Assembly: GCA_016861185.1 (NCBI GenBank)
Contig: BOKW01000003.1
Coordinates: 434,001-498,000 of the forward strand
Length of the DNA stretch: 64,000 nt
From: Betaproteobacteria bacterium
Lineage (GTDB): Bacteria; Pseudomonadota; Gammaproteobacteria; Burkholderiales; Burkholderiaceae_F
Direction: 5' to 3'
Part shown: positions 54,299-63,584 of the stretch, one piece after another
How the letters are laid out: each line of letters opens with the position of its first letter
How positions within the stretch are numbered: the stretch's first letter is position 1
Made by a program: the position numbers and the translations under genes
The notes under the pieces: model-generated
The model's database searches: none
The model's input: the letters and a program-made list of their open reading frames with translations, nothing else
What the model was told of the DNA's origin: nothing

Positions 54299-55408
54299 AT
54301 GAGACTCGCAGCGTGCCTGGCGATCGCCCTGCTCGCGGCCGGTTGCGCCACGACCGAGGGCGTGACGTCGCTGAAGAGCGCAGCCGATACGGAGAACCTC
54401 CACAGCATGGAGCGGCGCGTCTGGCACGAGGCGAACGGCCACGACGCGACCATCGAGCGCAGCGGAAAGATCTACGGCGACGCGCGCGCCACGGCCTACG
54501 TCCAGGGCGTGATGGACCGCCTCTTTCCGGAGTTCGGCGGCAAGATCACGGTACGCCTGTACGACTCGACCCAGTTGAACGCCTTCGCGATGCCCAACGG
54601 CAGCGTCTACGTCAACATCGGCCTGCTGGCGCGCATCGAGAACGAGGCCCAGCTTGCCGCCGTGCTCGCGCATGAGGCGGCTCACTTCGTCGAGAAGCAC
54701 AGCTTCCGCCAGCGCGTCAGCGCCAAGAACACGGCGGCGTTTGCAGTGTCGGGCATTCCCTTCGCGAGCCTGGCGGCGGTTTCGTCGATCAGCGGGTTCT
54801 CGCGCGACCTGGAGCGCGAAGCGGACGCCAAGGGCTTCGAGCGCATGGTCAAGGCCGGCTACGATCCGGGCGAGGCGCACAAGGTATTCCAGCACCTGGC
54901 CGACGAGGTCAGGCTGCTGAAGATCGAAGAACCGTACTTCTTCTCGTCGCACCCGCAACTGACGGAACGCATCAACGAGTTCAAGAGCCTGTCTGCAGGG
55001 CGCTCCGGGGGCGGGCGCATCCATGCCGACGCATACAACAGCATCGTGGCTCCGATCCGGCTCGACGTACTGCGCAGGGATATCGGGCAGGACCGATATC
55101 AGAGCGTCATCCTCGTGATGGAGGACCGGAAGAAGAGCGCGCTTTATCCCCCGGCCAGCTACTTCTATCTCGGCGAAGCCTACAGCCGGCGCGACGGGAA
55201 GAACGATGCGGACAAGGCACTGGAGGCCTACAAGACGGCCGAAAGACTCGCCCCGACCTATGCGCCTACCTACATGCGCCTGGGCATGCACCACATGAAG
55301 GCCGGCAACAAGGCGACCGCGCGGCGCTACTTCGAGCGCTACCTCTCACTGGCGCCCAAGGACGCGAGCGACCGCGGCTACGTCCAGCAGTACTTGAAAT
55401 CGCTATGA
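54299..55408 (+). CDS. M48 family metallopeptidase lipoprotein with TPR-like C-terminus
   Basis: A 369-residue envelope peptidase. The lipoprotein signal has lipobox LAAGC (C16). The zinc site is HEAAH at 125-129, with the third ligand in LEREADAKGF (E172). The C-terminal third contains TPR-like helices (FYLGEAYSRR to AYKTAERLAPTYAPTYMRLG), as in the BepA/YfgC and LoiP groups that degrade misassembled outer-membrane proteins. ATG 54299 is chosen; a GTG 9 bp upstream is in frame. It sits between two other exported proteins and probably forms an operon with them. Confidence 0.9.
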   Translation: MRLAACLAIALLAAGCATTEGVTSLKSAADTENLHSMERRVWHEANGHDATIERSGKIYGDARATAYVQGVMDRLFPEFGGKITVRLYDSTQLNAFAMPNGSVYVNIGLLARIENEAQLAAVLAHEAAHFVEKHSFRQRVSAKNTAAFAVSGIPFASLAAVSSISGFSRDLEREADAKGFERMVKAGYDPGEAHKVFQHLADEVRLLKIEEPYFFSSHPQLTERINEFKSLSAGRSGGGRIHADAYNSIVAPIRLDVLRRDIGQDRYQSVILVMEDRKKSALYPPASYFYLGEAYSRRDGKNDADKALEAYKTAERLAPTYAPTYMRLGMHHMKAGNKATARRYFERYLSLAPKDASDRGYVQQYLKSL

Positions 55409-55427
55409 GAACGCGGGGAATCCGGAC

Positions 55428-56090
55428 ATGAGACGCATCCTGGCACTGACAACGGCCGCGCTGCTGGCGGGCGGCTGCGCGCAGACGACGCCGTACTGGA
55501 CGCTGACCGACGACGCGAATCGCGTCGTCCACTCGACCAGCTTCCAGATCAGCGTGTCCAGCGGCTGGGTGCGAACGACCACGCCGCGCACGTACGAACG
55601 GCTCGACATCGACGGTCAACAGCGCACCATCCTGCTCGAGGGAATGACCATCACCCGCGACGGCGTCGGCATCCACGCCATCAACGTCACGCGCCGCTAT
55701 CCCGACACCGCCTTCCCGACCCTCAAGAAGAAGAGCACCGCCACCATGCTCCCGCCGGAAGCAGCGGATCTCTACGTGGCCGAACTGCGCAAGCGCAGCG
55801 GTCTCGAGAGCCTGACGGTCGTGAGCAACAAGCCGGCGACCGTGGACGGCAAGCCGGCCTTCCAGGTCGTCATGCAGTACAAGAACGACGACGGCCTGCG
55901 CATCCAGATCATGTCCTACGGTTTCGTCGACAAGACGGGCTTCTACACGATCAGCTATCGGGCGCCCTACCTGTACTTCTACCAGCGCGACTTCAAGGAG
56001 TTCACGAACCTGGTCGCCTCTTTCCGCCAGTCGAAGGGCGCATTCGACCCGCCGCCGGAGATCCCGGCGTGGGCGAAGATCTTCACGTAA
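55428..56090 (+). CDS. Hypothetical lipoprotein
   Basis: A 220-residue lipoprotein with lipobox LAGGC. The mature part is beta-rich: FQISVSSGWVRTTTPRTYERLDIDG, TILLEGMTITRDGVGIHAINV, GKPAFQVVMQYKNDDGLRIQIMSYGFV and YFYQRDFKEFTNLVASFR. The last block resembles PsbP/Mog1-like lipoproteins, which I cannot confirm. It follows the M48 gene after 19 bp and converges on the NlpC-like gene. Confidence 0.78.
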   Translation: MRRILALTTAALLAGGCAQTTPYWTLTDDANRVVHSTSFQISVSSGWVRTTTPRTYERLDIDGQQRTILLEGMTITRDGVGIHAINVTRRYPDTAFPTLKKKSTATMLPPEAADLYVAELRKRSGLESLTVVSNKPATVDGKPAFQVVMQYKNDDGLRIQIMSYGFVDKTGFYTISYRAPYLYFYQRDFKEFTNLVASFRQSKGAFDPPPEIPAWAKIFT

Positions 56091-56120
56091 CGCGGTTTCG
56101 GCGCGATTCAACCCGGCGCG

Positions 56121-56828
56121 TCAGTACCAGGCGACGCCAAGCGCCTTCGCGGTCAGCCTCCCCACCTCGCCGTCGATCGCGAGACCCTTGCGAAGCTGGA
56201 ACGCGCGCACGGCGGCGGCGGTCTGCGAGCCGTATTCGCCGTCGATCGGACCGGGGTTGTAGCCGGCAGCGGCGAGCGCGCGCTGCACGTCTTTGACGAG
56301 CCGGCCGGTCATGCGCGGCGTCTTCACGCGCAGCACGATGCCGGCGGCGGGAACGGGCTGCGGCGCGGCGGGCATGCGCACGTCGATGCCGGGAACGAGC
56401 ACGCCGACGTCCCAGCGGCGGCCGGCCGCTTCGCCTTCGATCACCCCGCGCGCCGTCGAGTGCGCTTCGACCGTCCTGCCGTTGCCGGCCGAGATCGCGA
56501 CGTGTCCGATTGCGCTGCCGGGCAGCCGCAGCAGGAAGGCGCCGGGTGTCGCGACCGCCTGGCCGACCGAGATCACCTTGCCGAGCCGCTTCGCGTCCTC
56601 GCTCCAGAACCCGGTGAACGCATCGGCGCGATCCGGATCGGCGCCGGCGCCGCGCGGCCGGCAACCGAACAGCTCGTGCGTGAGCTGATACACGCACCAC
56701 GAGCAGAACTCGGCGCAGTCCCACGGTCCGGCCCAGCGCGCGTTGTCCTTCGGCGCGAGCGCCCCCAGCACGTATTGTTCGCCGACGTGGCGGCGCGCGA
56801 GCTTCAGGAGTTGAGCGGCTTTGGCCAT
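56121..56828 (-). CDS. NlpC/P60-like hydrolase with C-terminal peptidoglycan-binding domain
   Basis: A 235-residue protein. The N-terminal cysteine-hydrolase domain has WDCAEFCSW with probable nucleophile C38 and AIGHVAIS with His near 109. The C-terminus (about 165-232) is a PG_binding_1 domain (VKDVQRALAAAGYNPGPIDGEYGSQTAAAVRAFQ). It likely cleaves peptidoglycan peptides. There is no signal peptide, so export would need another route (lysis, secretion system or effector-like delivery). It is last in a minus-strand unit headed by the C1/hydrolase fusion. Confidence 0.82.
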   Translation of the reverse strand: MAKAAQLLKLARRHVGEQYVLGALAPKDNARWAGPWDCAEFCSWCVYQLTHELFGCRPRGAGADPDRADAFTGFWSEDAKRLGKVISVGQAVATPGAFLLRLPGSAIGHVAISAGNGRTVEAHSTARGVIEGEAAGRRWDVGVLVPGIDVRMPAAPQPVPAAGIVLRVKTPRMTGRLVKDVQRALAAAGYNPGPIDGEYGSQTAAAVRAFQLRKGLAIDGEVGRLTAKALGVAWY

Positions 56829-56874
56829 ACCTGCCCCGGTTCGTTGCCTGCGACGCGGCGCCGGCCGATGGTGG

Positions 56875-57201
56875 CTAGACCACCAGGTCGATACCCTTCA
56901 GCAGCGCCTTCTCGATCGTGCCGATCAGCGCATTGGCGGCGTCCTGCGCGGCTTTCTTGACCATCACCTGCACGGCGAGAAACTCCATCTCGAGGATCGA
57001 GCGTTCTTCGCGCAGTTCTTCCTCGACGGTCTGCTCGTCGAGCGCGCCATCGGCAAATGCGACGAGCAGCAGCTTGAGCCGCTGCTCGCGCGCGCCGGCG
57101 ATCCCCTTAACGAACTTGGTTGCCTTCGGCGCCTTGGTGCGCACGGCACTTTCGGCCGCCTGCACGGCGCTGGACCAGACATCTTTCCAGCCGATGCTCA
57201 T
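56875..57201 (-). CDS. Hypothetical helical protein
   Basis: A 108-residue protein, MSIGWKDVWSSAVQAAESAV at the start, then long amphipathic helices rich in Ala, Glu, Lys and Leu, and no cysteine or signal peptide. I recognise no family. Its position between the C1/hydrolase fusion and the NlpC-like gene suggests an accessory or immunity-like partner; this is inference from context only. Confidence 0.65.
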   Translation of the reverse strand: MSIGWKDVWSSAVQAAESAVRTKAPKATKFVKGIAGAREQRLKLLLVAFADGALDEQTVEEELREERSILEMEFLAVQVMVKKAAQDAANALIGTIEKALLKGIDLVV

Positions 57202-57208
57202 TCGGTCC

Positions 57209-57304
57209 TCACTTCTTGGTCCGTCTCGCGACGATCGCCGTGCGGAACCGGTCTTCGAACGGCTGGCGGTCGGGCGCCAGCAGGCCGTCCGGGTGTGCGT
57301 TCAC
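57209..57304 (-). CDS. Possible 31-aa small protein, coupled
   Basis: A GTG-start ORF (VNAHPDGLLAPDRQPFEDRF to RRTKK) with GGAG upstream. It overlaps the preceding tiny ORF as GTGA and ends 7 bp before the helical-protein gene. The same frame extends upstream without a stop, so it could be the C-terminal part of a frameshifted protein together with the 26-aa ORF. Confidence 0.4.
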   Translation of the reverse strand: MNAHPDGLLAPDRQPFEDRFRTAIVARRTKK

Positions 57305-57381
57305 CTGGCGCTCCGGATCGGCGCTGAATCGCTTGTGGCGCGCGCGCGCTGCCACAGCAGCAGCGCGCGCAGGGCGTTCAT
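57301..57381 (-). CDS. Possible 26-aa small protein, coupled to the C1/hydrolase gene
   Basis: The ATG at 57381 overlaps the stop of the peptidase/hydrolase gene (ATGA). It encodes MNALRALLLWQRARATSDSA and six more residues. A short hydrophobic N-terminus could insert into a membrane. It may be a real small protein or a translational relay. Confidence 0.4.
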   Translation of the reverse strand: MNALRALLLWQRARATSDSAPIRSAR

Positions 57382-59273
57382 CCGGCGCCCTTGATGAACT
57401 CGACCACCCGCGCCTTCGTCGCCGGGTCGTTGTCGAAGCCGCCATGCGTGGTGCTGGTGCTCGTTGCGCCGGGCGAGGCGTGCACCGTGGCGTTCTTCAG
57501 TTTCGGCGCGTACGGATCGAAGTACTTCTGCATGCCGAGGATCGGCGTCTGGCGGCCGCCTTCGAACGACTGCGACACGAGGTAGAGCAGCGAGCGCTTG
57601 TACGGCCCGCAGGTCGGGTCGTCCTCCTCGGCCTTGTCGGTCAGGTGGAACTGCTGATAACGCTTGACCGTGCCGTCGGCGATGCGCAGGCGCACGAGCT
57701 TGTCGAAGGCGTCGAGCCGAACGGCGGGCGCGAGGAAGCTCACCGACTCGAACTTCACCTTGGCCGCAAGCGCATCGACGATGTGCGAATGGACGATGCT
57801 GCCGGCCGAGTGGCCGACGAGGTGGAAGCGCACGTTGTTCTTCTTCAGTCCCGACTTTGCGAAGTGCGACCACAGCAGCACCGCGCCCGACTTGGCATCG
57901 CGGCTGATCGCTTCGGCGTTCTGCTTCATCTCGCCCCAGATCTCGGTGCCGGGCTCGGCGAGCACGCGCTCGACCCGCTCGTTCCACCAGCGCTCGGCCT
58001 TCGACCAGAAGCCTTCGCCCGCGCCGGCCGGCCGCGGCACGTCGCGCACCGCGTCCGCGATGCGATTGACCACCGTCGACAGGAAGTCGGTCTCCCACAT
58101 CAGGTAGATCGGGAAGATCTGCCGCTCGTACAGCAGCGGGATCCACTCGGCGGCGTTCTGCGCCGCGTCCTTCTCGCCGACCAGCCCGCCGTGCGCGTAC
58201 ACGCAGACGTCGATCGGCTGATCCTCGAGCTTCCAGCGCCTGCGCGCTTCGGCAAGATGGATGTCGACGATCGCGCGCACGTCGTCTTCGCTCGTGCGGA
58301 ACAGTCCGCTCGAAGACAGCCGGCCATTGTTGCCCATGTTCAGCACGAAAGGCGAGATCTCGCGGTCGCGCAGCACGGTGCTCGACGCCAGCGCGACGCG
58401 CCCTTTCGGATCGGTGCGCAGCGTCGTGGCGCGCGAGATCGCCTGGTGCTCCTGCGTGACCACGCCGAGTTGCGCAACCCAGCAGTCCATCGCGTTGTCG
58501 AGCCAGTCGTCGTAGGTCAGGATCGCGTAGCCGTACGAGCCCCAGTCGGTGTCCCACGAGTTCTGCAGCAGGAAGCCGCGCTCGTCGTAGCCGACGATCG
58601 CGAACGCGTGCCCGCCGTCGCCGCCCCGGTTGGGCGGGATCACGAAGATGTCGTCGAACGATGCCGGCCGCTTCTTGAGCGGACCCGCTTTTCCCACACC
58701 AGCGCCGCCGTCGGCACCCTCGTCCCAGCCCTTGTGCGTGTCCGCGCTCGCGTAGACGATGCCGACTTCGTTCAGCGCCGCGTGGATGTCGGCGATCTGT
58801 TTCTTGTCGATCCGGTAGTACGCGCCGAGCGGGCGTTTCACGGCATCGAGCCACCAGTCGTCGGCCGCCTTCTTCGGCGCGGGCGGCATGTCCACGCCCG
58901 TCTGCCACAGCGGATCGGCGCACGCCCCGTGCTTGTGCCATCCCTTCAGCGCGCCGCGCAGGCTCGAACCTTCGTCCTTCGAGCCCGGGAACTCGTCGTA
59001 ACGGCGCGCCATCGAGTACAGCATGTAAGGCGAGATTGCCGGCGCCTTCTCGCGCTGCGCCTTGCGCAGCAGATGCTCGACGACCAGCGACAGCGAGAAC
59101 CCCGTGCACGCGCTCGTGTCCTCCTGGTTCCTGACCGGCAGCGTGAACTCCGGGAACCAGCGCGGCTTCGGTGCGACCGCGACGTTGGGCCGGAACGGCA
59201 GATCGCGAAAGTCGATGCGGTCGGGGCGGACGTTGCGCTTGCGCGCGGGCGCGCCTTTCGCTTTCTTGGCCAT
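57378..59273 (-). CDS. Papain-like (C1) cysteine peptidase fused to an alpha/beta hydrolase
   Basis: A 631-residue two-domain protein. The N-terminal half is a C1 peptidase: oxyanion Gln50 and nucleophile Cys56 in RNQEDTSACTGFSLS, His222 in GGDGGHAFAIVGYD and Asn238 in LLQNSWDTDWGSYGYAIL. The C-terminal half (about 350-630) is an alpha/beta hydrolase with an oxyanion-type YAHGGL (359-364) and nucleophile Ser489 in HLVGHSAGS. There is no signal peptide; the N-terminus is basic. It heads a minus-strand unit with tiny ORFs, a helical protein and an NlpC-like hydrolase. The substrate is unknown; the combination suggests an effector- or toxin-like or a defence role, which is inference. Confidence 0.85.
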   Translation of the reverse strand: MAKKAKGAPARKRNVRPDRIDFRDLPFRPNVAVAPKPRWFPEFTLPVRNQEDTSACTGFSLSLVVEHLLRKAQREKAPAISPYMLYSMARRYDEFPGSKDEGSSLRGALKGWHKHGACADPLWQTGVDMPPAPKKAADDWWLDAVKRPLGAYYRIDKKQIADIHAALNEVGIVYASADTHKGWDEGADGGAGVGKAGPLKKRPASFDDIFVIPPNRGGDGGHAFAIVGYDERGFLLQNSWDTDWGSYGYAILTYDDWLDNAMDCWVAQLGVVTQEHQAISRATTLRTDPKGRVALASSTVLRDREISPFVLNMGNNGRLSSSGLFRTSEDDVRAIVDIHLAEARRRWKLEDQPIDVCVYAHGGLVGEKDAAQNAAEWIPLLYERQIFPIYLMWETDFLSTVVNRIADAVRDVPRPAGAGEGFWSKAERWWNERVERVLAEPGTEIWGEMKQNAEAISRDAKSGAVLLWSHFAKSGLKKNNVRFHLVGHSAGSIVHSHIVDALAAKVKFESVSFLAPAVRLDAFDKLVRLRIADGTVKRYQQFHLTDKAEEDDPTCGPYKRSLLYLVSQSFEGGRQTPILGMQKYFDPYAPKLKNATVHASPGATSTSTTHGGFDNDPATKARVVEFIKGAG

Positions 59274-59399
59274 CGGAATCCTCCGCCGATCGTTCGTTCT
59301 TCTTGCCGCGCCCCGCGCTACGGCCGCTGCGCGAGCGGGGCACTCTCGACCAAGGTAGTCGCGCGACCCACCAGCGTCAACGTGAATCGTCCGCGTCGC

Positions 59400-59591
59400 T
59401 CGCCCTCTCCCTCATGTAAAGGGGGGCCGAAGGGGGGACCACTTCACACGCACCGAAGGTGCGTCCGTCTTCCTCCCCCTCTTGTAAAGGGGGACCGAGG
59501 GGGATTTCGCCGTCCGGCGCGCGGGGTCGATGCGTCGGATCCGTGCGCGGCGCTTCTCAATTCCCCCCGCCCCCCTTTTCAAAGGGGGTAG
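59400..59591. repeat. C/G-tract hairpin repeats with ACGCACC-GAA-GGTGCGT stem
   Basis: These fill most of the 324-bp gap 59274-59597. A first partial hairpin (ATGTAAAGGGGGGCCG) is followed by the full unit at 59437-59506 (GGACCACTTCACACGCACCG onward), nearly identical to that at 51121-51189. A third hairpin, ATTCCCCCCGCCCCCCTTTT / AAAGGGGG, ends at 59591, 7 bp before the sdaA stop. No gene is seen here. Confidence 0.88.
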
Positions 59592-59597
59592 AAAAGC

Positions 59598-60986
<1,389 letters not shown>

Positions 60987-61114
60987 GTTGCGCTCCGTTC
61001 GTTGCGAGGGTCGCAGCATCGCACCCCGCGCGACCGCGCGCACGCGGCTGTGCGTCAACGGGATCGGCTTCGCTACGATGCGCGCCGCTTGCCCATTCCC
61101 CGAGGCACCTTGCG

Positions 61115-61168
61115 ATGACCCGACGACCTCCGCCCGACCGGCTGCGCGCCGGCGCCGCGACCCGATGA
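61115..61168 (+). CDS. Possible 17-aa upstream ORF coupled to the DMT exporter
   Basis: [17 protein letters not shown], with CGAGG about 10 bp upstream, and a stop overlapping the exporter ATG as ATGA. It may direct ribosomes to the transporter start, which has no clear Shine-Dalgarno of its own. It is Arg/Pro rich by GC bias, so it could be fortuitous. Confidence 0.35.
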   Translation: MTRRPPPDRLRAGAATR

Positions 61169-62067
61169 GCGGCCCGCTGCTGGCAGGGCTCGCCGCCGGC
61201 GCGCTGTGGGGCGTCGTGTTCGTCGCGCCGAAGCTGCTCGAGGGCTTCGCGCCGTTCGAAATCACGCTCGGCCGCTACGCGGCCTACGGCGCGGTGTGCG
61301 CGGCGATCGCGGCGGCGACGTGGCCAACGTTCCGCCGCGTGCTGACCTGGCGCAACGTCGCGATGGCCGTGCTGCTGGCCGCCCTGTCGAACAGCGTCTA
61401 CTACGCGCTCGTCGTCGTCGCCGTACGCGACGCCGGCGTGGCGCCGACCAGCCTCGCGATCGGGACGATCCCGCTGTGGCTGGCGATGCTGGGCCGCTTC
61501 GAGGCGCACGTGCCGCAGCCGCCGCGCATGCGCCTCGTCGCGCCGCTCGTGTTGATCGCCGCGGGCATCGGGCTGATCAACGCCGACACGTTCGCGCGGC
61601 TCGAAACCGGGGAGCACTTCGCGCGCGGCGCGCTCGCGGCGCTGGCCGCACTGGCCTGCTGGACCGCGTATCCGATCCTCAACGCGCGTTTCCTGAAGCG
61701 CCGTCGCGATATCCCGAACGTCGCGTGGACCAACCTGCTCGGGCTCGCGACCGTGCTCGGGCTGCTGCCCGTGCTCCCCTTCGTCGCTGCGCCTGACGCG
61801 GCGGCGGTCGGCGAACGCGACTGGGCGCCGTTCGTCCTCTGGTGCGCGGTCATGGGCTTCGGCAGCTCCTGGCTCGCCACTTGGCTGTGGAACCACGCGT
61901 CGAGCCGGCTGCCGGTGTCGCTCGCCGGACAACTGATCGTCTCGGAGACGCTCTTCGCGCTCGCCTACGGCTTCGCGCTCGACGCGCGCTGGCCCAGCGC
62001 GACCGAACTGGCGGCGATCGCCGCGTTCACCGCCGGCATCGTGCTGGCGGTGCGGGCGTTTCGGTGA
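61165..62067 (+). CDS. DMT (EamA) family transporter
   Basis: A 300-residue ten-helix exporter with two EamA domains: [25 protein letters not shown] in the first, [33 protein letters not shown] opening the second, and [42 protein letters not shown] at the end, the typical EamA C-terminal pattern. It exports amino acids or metabolites; the substrate is unknown. The start is ATG 61165, 178 bp divergent from sdaA. Confidence 0.9.
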   Translation: MSGPLLAGLAAGALWGVVFVAPKLLEGFAPFEITLGRYAAYGAVCAAIAAATWPTFRRVLTWRNVAMAVLLAALSNSVYYALVVVAVRDAGVAPTSLAIGTIPLWLAMLGRFEAHVPQPPRMRLVAPLVLIAAGIGLINADTFARLETGEHFARGALAALAALACWTAYPILNARFLKRRRDIPNVAWTNLLGLATVLGLLPVLPFVAAPDAAAVGERDWAPFVLWCAVMGFGSSWLATWLWNHASSRLPVSLAGQLIVSETLFALAYGFALDARWPSATELAAIAAFTAGIVLAVRAFR

Positions 62068-62095
62068 GTTCGGCAGCCCTACTTTGAGACGGGAA

Positions 62096-62442
62096 CGGAG
62101 GGGGAGATCCGCTTTCACACGCACCGCAGGTGCGTGTGTCTCCCTCCCCCTTTCGTAAAGGGGGACCGAGCGGGCACCGCCGAACTGCGCACCGCGGGTG
62201 CGCCCGCCTTCTTCCCCCTTTGAAAAAGGGGGACCGAGGGGGATTTCCAAGGCGTCGATGCCGCGACGATGCTGCTTGCGGCGTCACCGTGCCAGCGTTG
62301 GAGGAATCCCCCCTGCCCCCCTTTACGAAAGGGGGGCGGAGGCGATCTTCAGGGCGCCAGTGCCGCGACGATGCTGCTTGCGGTGTCGGCGCGCCGGCGT
62401 CCGAGGAATGCGCCCTGCCCGCCTCTTCCAAAACAGGGGGAA
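62096..62442. repeat. Array of C/G-tract hairpin repeats
   Basis: This 376-bp gap (62068-62443) holds at least four units: ACACGCACCGCAGGTGCGTG with CCCCCTTTCGTAAAGGGGG (62107-62170), GCGCACCGCGGGTGCGCC with CCCCCTTTGAAAAAGGGGG (about 62187-62248), and two AATCCCCCCTGCCCCCCTTT-type hairpins (about 62303-62338 and a decayed one near 62409-62442). Two copies of CGACGATGCTGCTTGCGG also recur (62263 and 62366). There is no supported gene; short ORFs here are repeat translation. Confidence 0.88.
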
Positions 62443-62443
62443 G

Positions 62444-63304
62444 TCACCGCACGGCGTCGCGCATCGCCGCCAGCACTTGCGACTGCACGTCGGGGCGCAT
62501 GACGCTCTCCATGTGCTGCGCCCGCTCGACCGCGATCAGTCGCTTCGGCTCCTGCGCGGCGGCCAAGAGCTGCTCGCTGTGCTTGAACGGAATCACCCGA
62601 TCCGCGCGGCCGTGGACGAAGATCAGCGGCACGTCGATGCGCGCGAGCGCGGTGACCGGATCCTTGTCGGCGCCGGGCAGCAGCGGCAGCGCAAGCGGCA
62701 GGAAGGGCGCGAGCACGATCGACTGCAGCGCGGCGTCGCGTGCGATGCCGCGATAGCTCGCGAACGCCGAGTCGATGACCGCGAGCCGTACGCCGGCCGC
62801 GTCTTCGGCGAGCAGCCGCAACGCGGTCGCGCCGCCCAGGCTCTGGCCGAAGACGATCAGCTTGGTCGCATCGACGTCGCGCCGCGAACGCAGATGCGCC
62901 AGCGCCGCGCGCGCGTCCGCGAGCACGCCGTCGAGCGTCGGCCTGCCCTCGGATCGGCCGAAACCGCGGTAGTCGAGCATCAGCACGTTGAAGCCGGCGC
63001 GCGGCAGCCACGCCGCGAGTGGCAGATGGTTGCTGACGTTGGCCGCGTTGCCGTGCAGGTGCAGGACGGTGCCCGCTGCTGCGCCCTGCGCCGGCAGCCA
63101 CCAGGCGTGCAGCTTGACGCCGTCGGCCGTCGCGAGTGCCACGTCCTCGTACGCGAGCCCGTAGTCGGCCGGCCGCGTGTATTGCACGCGGTCCGGGTAG
63201 AAGAACATGCCTTCGATCATGTTGCAGCCGGCGAGGACCGATGCGGCGAGGGCGACAAGGCAGGCGCGGATCGGCGCCGATTCGACCATTGCGGGTCCGG
63301 TCAT
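62444..63304 (-). CDS. Alpha/beta hydrolase lipoprotein
   Basis: A 286-residue serine hydrolase. A lipoprotein signal (CLVALAASVLAGC, lipobox Cys27 if starting at 63304) anchors it. The hydrolase fold shows VLHLHGNAANVSNHLPL, the nucleophile elbow FGQSLGGATAL, an Asp in FVHGRADRVIP and a terminal His in VERAQHMESV. It is similar in pattern to BEM46/YfhR-like hydrolases. The start is ATG 63304 or 63289. Its stop is 2 bp from the repeat array. Confidence 0.88.
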   Translation of the reverse strand: MTGPAMVESAPIRACLVALAASVLAGCNMIEGMFFYPDRVQYTRPADYGLAYEDVALATADGVKLHAWWLPAQGAAAGTVLHLHGNAANVSNHLPLAAWLPRAGFNVLMLDYRGFGRSEGRPTLDGVLADARAALAHLRSRRDVDATKLIVFGQSLGGATALRLLAEDAAGVRLAVIDSAFASYRGIARDAALQSIVLAPFLPLALPLLPGADKDPVTALARIDVPLIFVHGRADRVIPFKHSEQLLAAAQEPKRLIAVERAQHMESVMRPDVQSQVLAAMRDAVR

Positions 63305-63325
63305 CGTCGTGCCTCCGCACCCGAA

Positions 63326-63359
63326 GAAAAGAAAAGCCCACCGCGTTGCCGCGGTGGGC
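63326..63359 (-). terminator. Intrinsic terminator after the Lys-rich small gene
   Basis: On the minus strand a 9-bp stem GCCCACCGC/GCGGTGGGC (loop about 6 nt) is followed by TTTTCTTTTCTTC. It lies 32 bp beyond the stop of the 15-aa gene and just before the lipoprotein hydrolase start. Confidence 0.85.
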
Positions 63360-63390
63360 CGTCTGCCAGCAAGACCCCTAGTCTGGTCGA

Positions 63391-63438
63391 CTAGCGCTTC
63401 GGGGCCTTCTTGGCAGGCTTCTTCGCTGTCTTCTTCAT
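63391..63438 (-). CDS. Tiny lysine-rich protein (15 aa)
   Basis: Encodes MKKTAKKPAKKAPKR, a Lys/Ala/Pro pattern like histone H1 or HU tails. It has an AGGT Shine-Dalgarno at the right distance, a good promoter 43-71 bp upstream (TTGACA, 17 bp, GAGACT), and a strong terminator downstream, so it forms a complete transcription unit of about 150 nt. An in-frame ATG at 63453 would add five residues. It may be a nucleic-acid-binding micropeptide or the RNA itself may be functional. Confidence 0.6.
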   Translation of the reverse strand: MKKTAKKPAKKAPKR

Positions 63439-63480
63439 AGCGTTACCTCGCATGAAGCGCCGCCACACGACGGCACGCGA

Positions 63481-63509
63481 AGTCTCAGCGGAGCGCTGCG
63501 CGCTGTCAA
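63481..63509 (-). promoter_or_regulatory. Sigma-70-type promoter of the Lys-rich small gene
   Basis: On the minus strand a perfect TTGACA (63509-63504), a 17-bp spacer and GAGACT (63486-63481). Predicted transcription start is near 63474, giving a leader of about 36 nt. Confidence 0.6.
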
Positions 63510-63584
63510 GACTTTCGTGGTCGGCGATGTCGTCGATCCGCGGGCGGCGTCCGCGTCGAACGCGAGCCGCGGACCGACTTCACG

